Shown here one piece after another: positions 1 to 6,566 of a DNA stretch of 6,566 bases; position 1 is the first letter of the stretch; every line of letters begins with the position of its first letter. The stretch spans positions 1 through 6,566 of the forward strand of contig CAMQBP010000112.1 of assembly GCA_946999025.1 (NCBI GenBank), in the 5' to 3' direction. The stretch comes from an uncultured Prevotella sp. GTDB taxonomy: Bacteria > Bacteroidota > Bacteroidia > Bacteroidales > Bacteroidaceae. Position numbers and translations under genes: made by a program. Below the pieces are notes generated by a model. That model did no database searches. It was not told the DNA's origin and saw nothing but the letters and a program-made list of their open reading frames with translations.

Positions 1-1144
1 CGGGATGGTAAATGTTGATGGGATGGTCGGCAGGCTGGTGCAATTGGTGCAGAATGCGAACCTTGCGCTTAGCCTGGGCGGCCGCCGTAAACACGGCATT
101 CCTGAAGTTTTCTTTCGTGACCACCTGTGAACAACTGAAGGTAAACAATATTCCGCCGGGCTTGATACGTTCGAACCCCTTAACGTTCAATCGAGTATAG
201 CCTTTCAAAGCATTGCGTAGCGCCGCCCGATGCTTGGCAAAGGCGGGAGGATCCAGCACCACTAAGTCGTATTGTGCATCGTGAGCGTCGAGATACTTGA
301 ACGCATCGTCACAGAAAGCCTCATGCCTGGCATCCGACGGGAAGTTCAAGTTGATGTTCGCATTGGTCAACTCTACAGCTTTAGCACTACTGTCGACCGA
401 ATGAACGAGCTTGGCCCCACCGCGCATGGCATAAACGGAAAAGCCTCCGGTGTAGCAAAACATGTTGAGTACCGAGCGGTCTTGGGCATATTTTTCCAGC
501 AAAGTGCGGTTTTCACGCTGGTCTACGAAAAAGCCGGTCTTTTGTCCTTTCAACCAATCCACATGAAATTTCAGTCCGTTCTCGATGGCCACGTTGTCAT
601 CACTGCCACCATAGAGGAATCCATCCTGTTGTCCCAATTCGGCTTTGAACGGCAAGGTGGTTTCGCTTTTATAGAAAACATGCTCGATACGGTTGCCCAT
701 CACGCACCTAAGCGCCTCGCATATAGGCAGTCGTTCCACATGCATGCCGACGCTATGCGCTTGCATGACGGCCGTTTTCCCATAACAATCAATGATTAAG
801 CCTGGCAACATGTCGCCTTCACCATGCACCAATCGGTAGGTGTTGTTTGTTGGATTGTCAGCAATGCCAATGGCAATGCGCATATTCAAGGCAGCCTTTA
901 GTCTTGATTTCCAAAACTCTTGGTCAATGTTTATGTCCCTAAACGACAGAATTCGCACAGCGATAGAGCCAATTTGGTAATGCCCTATCGCAATGAACTC
1001 TCGATGAAAGGTCACTACTTTGACAAGTTCACCTTCTTCAATCCCTTCGTCCATCCGAAGGATTGCACCAGAAAATATCCAAGGATGGAAACGTTTAAGC
1101 GACTCTTCTTTACCCTTTTTAAGCTGTATGGTTTTGGTTGTCAT
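1..1144 (-). CDS. rlmI: RlmI-like class I SAM-dependent 23S rRNA (cytosine-C5) methyltransferase, 3' end cut by window edge
   Basis: Reading leftward from ATG at 1144-1142 gives 381 open codons with no stop before the edge. RlmI-family proteins are about 395 residues, so roughly a dozen C-terminal residues are missing. The order of parts matches the family: an N-terminal PUA-like RNA-binding domain (about 1-75, with RFHPWIFSGAI), a middle domain, then a Rossmann methyltransferase domain from about 200. Visible motifs are GQKTGFFVDQRENR (200-213), the SAM-binding loop FCYTGGFSVYA (229-239), acidic D251 after the second strand, LDPPAF (297-302), and FSCS with C338 as the likely catalytic cysteine. 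The known family reaction is SAM-dependent m5C formation on 23S rRNA (C1962 in E. coli) in the cytoplasm; that this protein modifies the same base is inferred. The gene starts inside the 3' end of the upstream exonuclease gene (26-bp overlap), so the two are probably co-transcribed and possibly translationally coupled. No promoter of its own was seen. It could be annotated generically as a class I SAM-dependent rRNA methyltransferase. Confidence 0.93.
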   Translation of the reverse strand, partial: MTTKTIQLKKGKEESLKRFHPWIFSGAILRMDEGIEEGELVKVVTFHREFIAIGHYQIGSIAVRILSFRDINIDQEFWKSRLKAALNMRIAIGIADNPTNNTYRLVHGEGDMLPGLIIDCYGKTAVMQAHSVGMHVERLPICEALRCVMGNRIEHVFYKSETTLPFKAELGQQDGFLYGGSDDNVAIENGLKFHVDWLKGQKTGFFVDQRENRTLLEKYAQDRSVLNMFCYTGGFSVYAMRGGAKLVHSVDSSAKAVELTNANINLNFPSDARHEAFCDDAFKYLDAHDAQYDLVVLDPPAFAKHRAALRNALKGYTRLNVKGFERIKPGGILFTFSCSQVVTKENFRNAVFTAAAQAKRKVRILHQLHQPADHPINIYHP

Positions 1145-1787
1145 CTTTTACTTGTTTAGCGTTGTTTTCTTCTTCGTCAGGTATGAGCGTATAATCGCCT
1201 GTCCCTTTCAGTCTAAGAATTTCTTCATACAACATGATACAGGCCCATGCGTCAGTGGCTGCGTATAGCTTTTGTCTATCCGTGAGGTTCTCCTGATCCC
1301 AATTAGTGAGGCGTTGACGCTTGCTAATCTTTTGATGAAAGAGGTTTGCATACAACTTCTGAAGACTTAAATCTTTGATTCCGAGTTCTCCAACAATATC
1401 TTGTAAATCAATGAAATATCCTTTCTTAAATTCTGATCTTCTATGCAGCATCAACAAGTCGTCATGCCACGACAATCCAATCATCTTGGTTTGCGTATTC
1501 TCCAACAAAAGCTTGATGGCTGGAGTGATGCCTAACCTATTAAGTCGGAACAAGAAACAAACCTCCTTGGTAGCAACTTGAAACAATGAAACTTGGTAAG
1601 ATTGTCCCTTTCTGAATACGGGACGCGTTTCGGTATCTACGCCTAAAAGGTCTTGAGCCAACAAGAATTTCACCGCTTTTTCTGCCATTTTTTCAGTGGT
1701 CACGACAATGATTCGACCTGGAAATAAAACTTGTGGGAGTGTGTGAATGGCTTCCTTGTTGAATTTGCTATAGATAATTCTCTTCAT
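1119..1787 (-). CDS. DEDDy-family 3'-5' exonuclease domain protein (RNase D/WRN-like)
   Basis: From ATG at 1787 the product is 222 residues and is essentially a single exonuclease domain. Exo I is DTET (D51, E53). Exo II is GLSWHDDLLML, where alignment by eye to WRN-type GxGxxxD points to D110. Exo III is YAATDAWA with Y175 and D179, the YxxxD form that defines the DEDDy subgroup. These four acidic residues bind the two catalytic metal ions in the family. There is no HRDC domain, so it is not full RNase D; the tail (about 203-222) is acidic and hydrophilic and probably disordered. The substrate (RNA or DNA) cannot be told from sequence. An in-frame TTG at 1811 would add 8 residues, but it lies inside the proposed -7 box, so it should not be in the transcript; ATG 1787 is preferred. 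The gene is first of a two-gene minus-strand unit with the rRNA methyltransferase, divergent from ftsK. Confidence 0.9.
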   Translation of the reverse strand: MKRIIYSKFNKEAIHTLPQVLFPGRIIVVTTEKMAEKAVKFLLAQDLLGVDTETRPVFRKGQSYQVSLFQVATKEVCFLFRLNRLGITPAIKLLLENTQTKMIGLSWHDDLLMLHRRSEFKKGYFIDLQDIVGELGIKDLSLQKLYANLFHQKISKRQRLTNWDQENLTDRQKLYAATDAWACIMLYEEILRLKGTGDYTLIPDEEENNAKQVKDDNQNHTA

Positions 1788-1808
1788 AACCCATATTCTT
1801 ATGAATTG

Positions 1809-1816
1809 CAAAAATA
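1809..1816 (-). promoter_or_regulatory. Predicted -7 box for the exonuclease/rlmI unit
   Basis: On the minus strand this reads TATTTTTG, a perfect match to the Bacteroidota housekeeping sigma -7 consensus TAnnTTTG. The transcript would start near 1802, leaving a short leader of about 15 bases before ATG 1787. No good TTG -33 element lies at the usual 19-21 bp spacing; a TTTTG at 1833-1829 is only 12 bp away. The site is therefore supported by one element plus position. Confidence 0.5.
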
Positions 1817-1859
1817 GAAAAAAGTTATCAAAACGTGAAGGATTCTGACATATTTACGC

Positions 1860-1867
1860 TATTTTTG
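1860..1867 (+). promoter_or_regulatory. Predicted -7 box for ftsK and downstream genes
   Basis: The plus strand reads TATTTTTG, again an exact TAnnTTTG match, 23 bp before the ftsK ATG at 1891. The transcript would begin near 1874, giving a leader of under 20 bases. No convincing -33 TTG element was found at the expected spacing. It is the only promoter-like site I could place ahead of the three-gene plus-strand series. Confidence 0.5.
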
Positions 1868-1890
1868 CATTCAAATCACATGGACTTGAT

Positions 1891-4365
1891 ATGGGAATAA
1901 AAAGAAAGAAGCCCGAGCGAAAACCAAAGAATGTGGGTGAAGCTGTAGGCTTTCAAAATATCTTCAGCAACGAAAAAACAGATTTTCTCTTAGGTGCTAT
2001 CCTATCGGTCATTGCGCTGTACGTCATCGTTGCAATGGTTAATTATTTTTATACGGGACAGGCAGACCAAAGTATCCTGGAGGATTTGAGGCCAAGAGAA
2101 TGGATGAATGCTGATCGTACCTTCTCAAATTATTGCGGAAGTATCGGTGCTATCATCGCTTATACGCTGATTACAGTCAACTTTGGTATTCCCGCATTTC
2201 TGATACCTCTCTTCATTATTTTGCTGGGACTTAGCTTGATGAAAGTCTACAAGATTAACCTATGGAAATGGTTTCTTGGCATGACGCTCGTCATGATATG
2301 GAGTTCTGTCACGCTTGCCAAGTTTGCAACACCGCTGATGGGTGAGCTTGTGTTCAATCCCGGAGGTCGGCATGGCCTCTTCTGCGTTCAGCAATTGGAG
2401 AATTTGGTTGGTCCTCCTGGATTAACCGCCATTCTGTTGCTGGTGGCACTGGCGTTTTTAACTTATTTAAGTGCCGAGACAATAGAAGTGATTCGAAAGG
2501 CATTGAACCCCGTGAAATATTTAACTCGTAAGATTCCATTCACGGTAACGAATCTCACCCGTCATGATAACACTGCTTCTGCGGTTAAGTCAGAGGAGGA
2601 AGTTGAGGCTCAGATCATTGGCAACACGTCATCTGATGATGAAGAAGACTCAAAGCCAACAGTGGTAGACTTAACAGATGTATCTAAATTTACAAGCACT
2701 CCAACGAGAAAATCCAACGGAAAGACTGCTTCCACGCAGCCTTCAAGCGAAGACGAAGCGTCGCATCTGACCGTCGAAGTGGCTGCGGAAGATGAGAAAG
2801 CATCTGGCAAGACATTGACAGCAGAAGAGGTTTTGAAGACACCTATCAACCCCAAAGAGCCTTTCTTGAAGTATAAATATCCCGGACTTGACTTGTTAAA
2901 GAAATACGAGAGCGACAACAAGCCACTGGTAGACATGGATGAAATCAAGGCTAATAATGCTCGTATCGTAGAAGTACTCAACAGTTTTGGCGTTTCAATT
3001 CGTGAGATTAAGGCCACGGTAGGCCCAACTATCACCCTCTATGAGATTACTCCAGCCGAGGGAGTGCGTATCTCAAAAATCAGAAACCTGGAGGATGACA
3101 TCGCTTTAAGCCTTGCCGCATTGGGAATACGTATCATCGCGCCTATCCCAGGAAAGGGCACTATTGGTATTGAGGTGCCCAACAAGAAGCCGACCATCGT
3201 ATCCATGGAAAGCATCTTGAACTCTAAAAAGTTCCAAGAGTCAACCATGGAGTTGCCTTTAGCCATAGGAAAGACCATCACCAATGAGGTCTTTATGGTG
3301 GATTTGGCAAAGATTCCACATCTCTTGGTCGCTGGTGCAACGGGGCAAGGAAAGTCTGTTGGACTGAATGCCATCATCACTTCGCTGCTCTACAAGAAGC
3401 ATCCCAATGAATTGAAGATTGTCTTAATCGACCCCAAAAAGGTGGAATTCAGCGTTTACTCACCTATCACAGACCACTTTATGGCGTCAGCTCCAGACAA
3501 TGATGATGAGCCTATCATCACCGATGTAACGAAAGTAGTTAGGACACTTAATTCACTTTGCACCTTGATGGATCATCGCTATGACATGCTGAAGATAGCC
3601 GGAGCGAGAAATATCAAGGAGTATAATAAGAAATTCATCAACCACCAGCTAAACTTAACCAAAGGACATGAATACATGCCCTACATCGTTGTTGTGATTG
3701 ATGAGTATGGTGATTTGATCATGACTGCTGGAAGAGAGGTTGAAGCACCCATCACTCGTATCGCACAGTTGGCTCGTGCCGTGGGCATACACATGGTCAT
3801 CGCCACTCAACGACCCACCACCAGCATCATTACCGGTAACATCAAAGCCAACTTCCCCGGCAGAATGGCCTTCAAAGTAAGTGCCATGATTGACTCGAGA
3901 ACCATCCTTGACCGCCCTGGTGCCAACCAATTGGTGGGACGAGGTGACCTGCTTTTCCTTAATGGAAACGAGCCTGTCCGCGTTCAGTGTGCATTTGTTG
4001 ACACGCCAGAGATAGAAAGAATCAATCAGTTTATAGCCAGTCAGCCCGGACCCGTGTCACCTTTGGAGTTGCCCGAACCTGCTGTTGACGGGAAAACCAG
4101 CAACGGTGGTGCCGGAAGTGGCGACATGCAAAGCATCGATCCCTTCTTCGAAGAAGCGGCTCATGCCATCGTCACAAGTCAGATAGGCTCAACCAGTATG
4201 ATTCAAAGACGGTTCTCCATCGGGTACAACCGCGCCGGAAGGCTGATGGATCAGCTCGAAGCGGCCGGCATTGTTGGTCCTGCTCAAGGTAGCAAACCAA
4301 GGGATGTGCTGGTACAAGACGAAGCTTCACTCAACTCAATCATTGCTGCCATCCATTCAACATAA
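1891..4365 (+). CDS. ftsK: DNA translocase FtsK
   Basis: The 824-residue product has full FtsK/SpoIIIE architecture. The N-terminal membrane part holds about four hydrophobic helices (roughly 32-55, 84-118 possibly as two, 126-143, 177-193). A short acidic, Ser/Thr-rich linker (about 230-315) follows. The alpha domain (about 325-430) starts at PGLDLLKKYE. The RecA-like beta motor has Walker A GATGQGKS (482-489), Walker B VVVIDEYGD (600-608, D604/E605) and ATQRPTTSIITGNIKANFPG (638-657). The C-terminal winged-helix gamma domain (about 748-808, RRFSIGYNRAGRLMDQLEAAGIV) reads polar DNA sequences in known FtsKs and contacts XerD. Known role: an inner-membrane septal hexamer that uses ATP to move chromosome termini and help resolve dimers during division. 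Gln in Walker A and Tyr-Gly in Walker B are, from memory, usual for Bacteroidota. The linker is far shorter than in E. coli FtsK (1329 residues). ATG 1891 follows a predicted promoter closely; the lolA-like gene begins 13 bp after the stop. Confidence 0.97.
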   Translation: MGIKRKKPERKPKNVGEAVGFQNIFSNEKTDFLLGAILSVIALYVIVAMVNYFYTGQADQSILEDLRPREWMNADRTFSNYCGSIGAIIAYTLITVNFGIPAFLIPLFIILLGLSLMKVYKINLWKWFLGMTLVMIWSSVTLAKFATPLMGELVFNPGGRHGLFCVQQLENLVGPPGLTAILLLVALAFLTYLSAETIEVIRKALNPVKYLTRKIPFTVTNLTRHDNTASAVKSEEEVEAQIIGNTSSDDEEDSKPTVVDLTDVSKFTSTPTRKSNGKTASTQPSSEDEASHLTVEVAAEDEKASGKTLTAEEVLKTPINPKEPFLKYKYPGLDLLKKYESDNKPLVDMDEIKANNARIVEVLNSFGVSIREIKATVGPTITLYEITPAEGVRISKIRNLEDDIALSLAALGIRIIAPIPGKGTIGIEVPNKKPTIVSMESILNSKKFQESTMELPLAIGKTITNEVFMVDLAKIPHLLVAGATGQGKSVGLNAIITSLLYKKHPNELKIVLIDPKKVEFSVYSPITDHFMASAPDNDDEPIITDVTKVVRTLNSLCTLMDHRYDMLKIAGARNIKEYNKKFINHQLNLTKGHEYMPYIVVVIDEYGDLIMTAGREVEAPITRIAQLARAVGIHMVIATQRPTTSIITGNIKANFPGRMAFKVSAMIDSRTILDRPGANQLVGRGDLLFLNGNEPVRVQCAFVDTPEIERINQFIASQPGPVSPLELPEPAVDGKTSNGGAGSGDMQSIDPFFEEAAHAIVTSQIGSTSMIQRRFSIGYNRAGRLMDQLEAAGIVGPAQGSKPRDVLVQDEASLNSIIAAIHST

Positions 4366-4378
4366 AAGAAATAATAAA

Positions 4379-5011
4379 ATGAAAAGATATCTATTTTTAA
4401 ACGTACAGAGAGTCATCCTATTCCTATTTGCAGTCACTATTTATACGAATGCAAACAGTCAAGGTAGTGCGCAGACCCGAAAAATACTGGACAAGACGGC
4501 ACAAGTGGTTGGAAGAGCAGGTGGTGCGAGTGCCAACTTCACGATTTCAAGCGCGAAGATGGGAAAAACTTCCGGCACTATTGCCATCAAGGGCAACAAG
4601 TTTCATGCACGAACGCCCCAAGCCATGGTGTGGTTTGATGGCAAAACACAGTGGAGCTACATGAAGAGCACCAACGAGGTGAACATCTCTAACCCGTCGC
4701 GTTCGCAGCAAATCTCCATGAATCCCTATACCTTCATCAACATGTACAGGGCGGGATATCGATTGAGTCATCGAGTAAGGGGAAACAATTACGAAGTACA
4801 CATGGTTGCCCAAAACAAGAACAATGGTATCCCAGAAATGTACATCTACATCAACAAGCGAACCTACAGTCCGTCGCAAGTGAAGATTAAACAAGGGGGT
4901 AGCTGGACCGTCATCAACATCAGCAACTTCAAAGCCAAGAAACTTCCCAACAGCACTTTCGTATTCCAATCGAAAGACTTGCCCTCTGCCGAAGTCATTG
5001 ACTTGAGATAG
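4379..5011 (+). CDS. LolA-like outer membrane lipoprotein carrier protein
   Basis: The 210-residue product begins with an export signal: basic MKRYLF, hydrophobic core about 12-21, and probable signal peptidase I cleavage near NANS-Q (about residue 27). No lipobox cysteine is present, so a soluble periplasmic protein is expected. The mature part fits the LolA/LolB beta-barrel-like fold by motif: GTIAIKGNKFHARTP (66-80), WFDGKTQWSY (85-94), NEVNISNP (99-106), NPYTFINMY (115-123), and a C-terminal end SAEVIDLR typical of Bacteroidota LolA-like proteins. Known role of the family: accepting lipoproteins released by LolCDE at the inner membrane and ferrying them to the outer membrane. Assignment rests on motif pattern; overall LolA similarity is weak in this phylum. 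The mature protein is rich in Lys, Arg and Asn. ATG 4379 is preferred over an upstream in-frame start near 4271 because only it places the signal peptide at the N terminus, and it is preceded by an A-rich leader. It lies 13 bp after ftsK, probably in one operon. Confidence 0.85.
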   Translation: MKRYLFLNVQRVILFLFAVTIYTNANSQGSAQTRKILDKTAQVVGRAGGASANFTISSAKMGKTSGTIAIKGNKFHARTPQAMVWFDGKTQWSYMKSTNEVNISNPSRSQQISMNPYTFINMYRAGYRLSHRVRGNNYEVHMVAQNKNNGIPEMYIYINKRTYSPSQVKIKQGGSWTVINISNFKAKKLPNSTFVFQSKDLPSAEVIDLR

Positions 5012-5059
5012 CCACGGCAAAGCTATCGAACAAGAAATCACTGATCAATATTTAACCAC

Positions 5060-6566
5060 ATGAACTCAATGCAACGATCACATCTGTTAGCAGATTTCAA
5101 ACAAAGAGTTGACTTGTTCAAGATGATTTGGCGTCATCGGAAACTGGCCGAAAAACGCAATTTAAGTTTTCAACAAAACAAGGCTGCCAAGTACGTCATG
5201 TGGGGAATGACCATTTTTGGGTTCGTTTATCTTTGCTTCATCGCCATTCTTTTGTCTTTGGCAGCCAATGACAGCCGCTCCTACACCCCAGTTGAATTTG
5301 TCTGCGGAACAATTCCTTTCATCCTTGTGCTTGATTTTTTCTCCAGGTTTGCCGTTCAAGAAATCCCCGCACAGCTCATCAAGCCCTACGTTCTGTTGCC
5401 CATTTCCAAATATTCTTGCATTGACAATTTCATCGGAACAACACTTCTTTCCGGATACAATTTTTCCTGGTTCGCCTTTCTGGTTCCGTATATACTGATG
5501 TCGGTCGTGTTCAGTTCTGGCGTTTGGGCATCACTCGGCATATTGTTTTTCTTTTGGCTACTCATACTGGTCAATACACAATGGTATCATATTGCACGAA
5601 CCTTAATCAATGACAGTGCACTTTGGTGGATACTGGTGGGCATGGTTTATGCCATTATGGCCATGCCTTGGTATTTAGGCAAACATGCCAGACTGGATTA
5701 CCTATTTGATTTTTATACTGGCATAGGACGTTTCATCACAGACGGGAGCCCACTCCCCTACCTCGTCCCTGTAGCCTTATTGACACTTCTCATCTTCATC
5801 AACCGACGCATCCAGTATTCACACATCCTGTCAGAATTGATGCATCTGGAAAAAACGAACCTGCACCATGTCAATAAGCTTTCGTTTTTTGAACGGTTTG
5901 GACAAACAGGTCTTTACCTACAACTTGAAGTAAAAACCCTATTGCGCAACAAGAATCCTCGAAAAAGTTTCATTACCTCCGTCAGTGTGGTGTTCGTTTT
6001 CTCTGTCTTCCTCTCTTTTACAGACATCTACGACAGCGGTGCCATGGTCTCGTTCTTGGGTTGTTACAACTTTGTTGTCTTTGGTGCTGTCATGCTGACA
6101 CGCATCATGTGCAATGAAGGCAACTACATAGATTGTCTCATGGTACACCAAGAAAACATTCTATCGCTCCTCAAAGCGAAATATTTATTCTACAGTGCTA
6201 TGCTGTTGGTTCCCTTTCTTTTGATGATTCCAACAGTCATTGTCGGCAAATGGTCGTTGCTCATGCTCCTGGCTTATGCAGTGTTTACGGCAGGTTTTCA
6301 GTATTTCATCCTCTTCCAAATGGCCGTCTACAACAAGCAGACCTTACCGCTGAACACCAAATACATAAGTAAAGCCGGAATGGAAAACAATTACAGGCAA
6401 CTGGCCGTCACCATGGGATGCCTCTTCGTGCCCAGCATCATCATTGCCACATTGAATGGTTTCATGAGCGAACAACAGGTCTATGCATCCATGTTGGTCG
6501 TAGGCGCTGTGTTCATCGCCACCAGTAAGCTTTGGCTTCGCAACATTTATAATAGGATGATGCGCA
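5060..6566 (+). CDS. DUF5687 family membrane protein (ABC-2-type permease-like), 3' end cut by window edge
   Basis: From ATG 5060 the frame stays open for 502 codons to the edge; an in-frame ATG at 5069 is an equally possible start. The product is a polytopic inner-membrane protein with about ten to twelve hydrophobic stretches (for example near 46-69, 134-152, 157-172, 188-206, 232-247, 304-320, 374-396, 400-420, 448-466, 474-488). Family-like landmarks are the N-terminal amphipathic FKMIWRHRKLAEKRN, then VLDFFSRFAVQEIPAQLIKPY (89-109, split by eye) with LLPISKYS after it, LYLQLEVKTLLRNKNPRKS (285-303), and EGNYIDCLMVHQENILSLLKAKY (353-375, key residues E353, Y356, D358). These match my recollection of DUF5687, found in Bacteroidota next to an ABC transporter ATPase and thought to act as the permease half. 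Function and substrate are unknown. Little of the C terminus should be missing, as family members are near 490-500 residues. It begins 48 bp after the lolA-like gene on the same strand with no terminator between, so co-transcription is plausible. Confidence 0.8.
   Translation, partial: MNSMQRSHLLADFKQRVDLFKMIWRHRKLAEKRNLSFQQNKAAKYVMWGMTIFGFVYLCFIAILLSLAANDSRSYTPVEFVCGTIPFILVLDFFSRFAVQEIPAQLIKPYVLLPISKYSCIDNFIGTTLLSGYNFSWFAFLVPYILMSVVFSSGVWASLGILFFFWLLILVNTQWYHIARTLINDSALWWILVGMVYAIMAMPWYLGKHARLDYLFDFYTGIGRFITDGSPLPYLVPVALLTLLIFINRRIQYSHILSELMHLEKTNLHHVNKLSFFERFGQTGLYLQLEVKTLLRNKNPRKSFITSVSVVFVFSVFLSFTDIYDSGAMVSFLGCYNFVVFGAVMLTRIMCNEGNYIDCLMVHQENILSLLKAKYLFYSAMLLVPFLLMIPTVIVGKWSLLMLLAYAVFTAGFQYFILFQMAVYNKQTLPLNTKYISKAGMENNYRQLAVTMGCLFVPSIIIATLNGFMSEQQVYASMLVVGAVFIATSKLWLRNIYNRMMR

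Larger units (their letters stand above)
1807..1869. repeat. 11-bp inverted repeat carrying the two divergent -7 boxes
   Basis: TGCAAAAATAG at 1807-1817 is the exact reverse complement of CTATTTTTGCA at 1859-1869, with 41 bp between the arms. Beyond the arms, similarity continues as GAAT on one side and ATTC on the other, after one extra base on the left. Each arm contains one of the predicted -7 boxes, so the symmetry may just reflect two similar promoters facing apart. It could also serve a dimeric regulator; nothing in the sequence decides this. Confidence 0.55.

Noticed and set aside
272..799. Plus-strand 175-codon open frame
   Set aside because: It lies wholly antisense to the rRNA methyltransferase, whose motifs are clear on the other strand. 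Its translation shows no recognisable domain.
2610..3380. Minus-strand open frames (141 and 113 codons) opposite ftsK
   Set aside because: Both are antisense to conserved FtsK alpha and beta domain sequence; no domain or promoter supports them.
4271..4378. In-frame upstream extension of the lolA-like gene into ftsK
   Set aside because: It would bury the signal peptide about 36 residues inside the protein and overlap the conserved FtsK gamma-domain end. ATG 4379 is far more sensible.
5007..5027. Possible hairpin GATAGC / GCTATC at the stop of the lolA-like gene
   Set aside because: The stem is only 6 bp with a 9-base loop and no T-run follows, so it is not a credible intrinsic terminator; chance is likely.
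4547..5041. Minus-strand 164-codon open frame opposite the lolA-like gene
   Set aside because: The plus-strand frame has a signal peptide and LolA-type motifs. The antisense product has no recognisable features and is best explained as a shadow.
5217..5498. Plus-strand 93-codon open frame within the DUF5687 gene
   Set aside because: It is in another frame inside a continuous 502-codon membrane-protein frame; its hydrophobic, Pro/Ser/Phe-rich translation is a by-product of that coding sequence.
1..6566. A novel defence, mobile or RNA-based system
   Set aside because: All long stretches are explained by conserved chromosomal genes. No long repeats, integrase or transposase, toxin-antitoxin pair, tRNA or structured RNA was seen on either strand.

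Overview
The window looks like an ordinary chromosomal segment of a Bacteroidota bacterium, probably Bacteroidales and most like Prevotella. The reasons are the presence of a DUF5687-type membrane protein (a family I know essentially from Bacteroidota), a Bacteroidota-style LolA-like protein, an FtsK of the Bacteroidota type (GATGQGKS Walker A, DEYGD Walker B), A-rich start regions without Shine-Dalgarno sequences, and two perfect copies of the Bacteroidota -7 promoter element TAnnTTTG. Genus is an inference from memory of the protein families; no search was run.

Layout. The left part (1-1787) holds two minus-strand genes that overlap by 26 bp. They are a DEDDy-type 3'-5' exonuclease (1119-1787) followed by an RlmI-type 23S rRNA methyltransferase (1-1144), which runs off the left edge and lacks only its last dozen or so residues. 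A divergent intergenic region (1788-1890) separates them from a plus-strand series: ftsK (1891-4365), a LolA-like periplasmic lipoprotein chaperone (4379-5011), and a DUF5687 polytopic membrane protein (5060 to the right edge, 3' end missing). The intergenic region carries two -7 boxes in mirror image inside an 11-bp inverted repeat. They account for both transcription units and decide the start codon of the exonuclease.

How the genes fit together. The left unit looks like RNA housekeeping (a nuclease plus a ribosomal RNA modification enzyme). The right unit is cell-envelope and division work: FtsK pumps the chromosome terminus and supports septation, the LolA-like protein carries lipoproteins across the periplasm, and the DUF5687 protein resembles an ABC-2-type permease whose ATPase would be expected just outside the window. 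Gaps of 13 and 48 bp suggest ftsK, the lolA-like gene and the DUF5687 gene are co-transcribed, at least in part.

There are no RNA genes, mobile elements, CRISPR arrays or long repeats that I can see. Coding density is near complete, and the only gene-free stretch of note is the 103-bp divergent promoter region. I found no convincing undescribed system; the observations below are modest.
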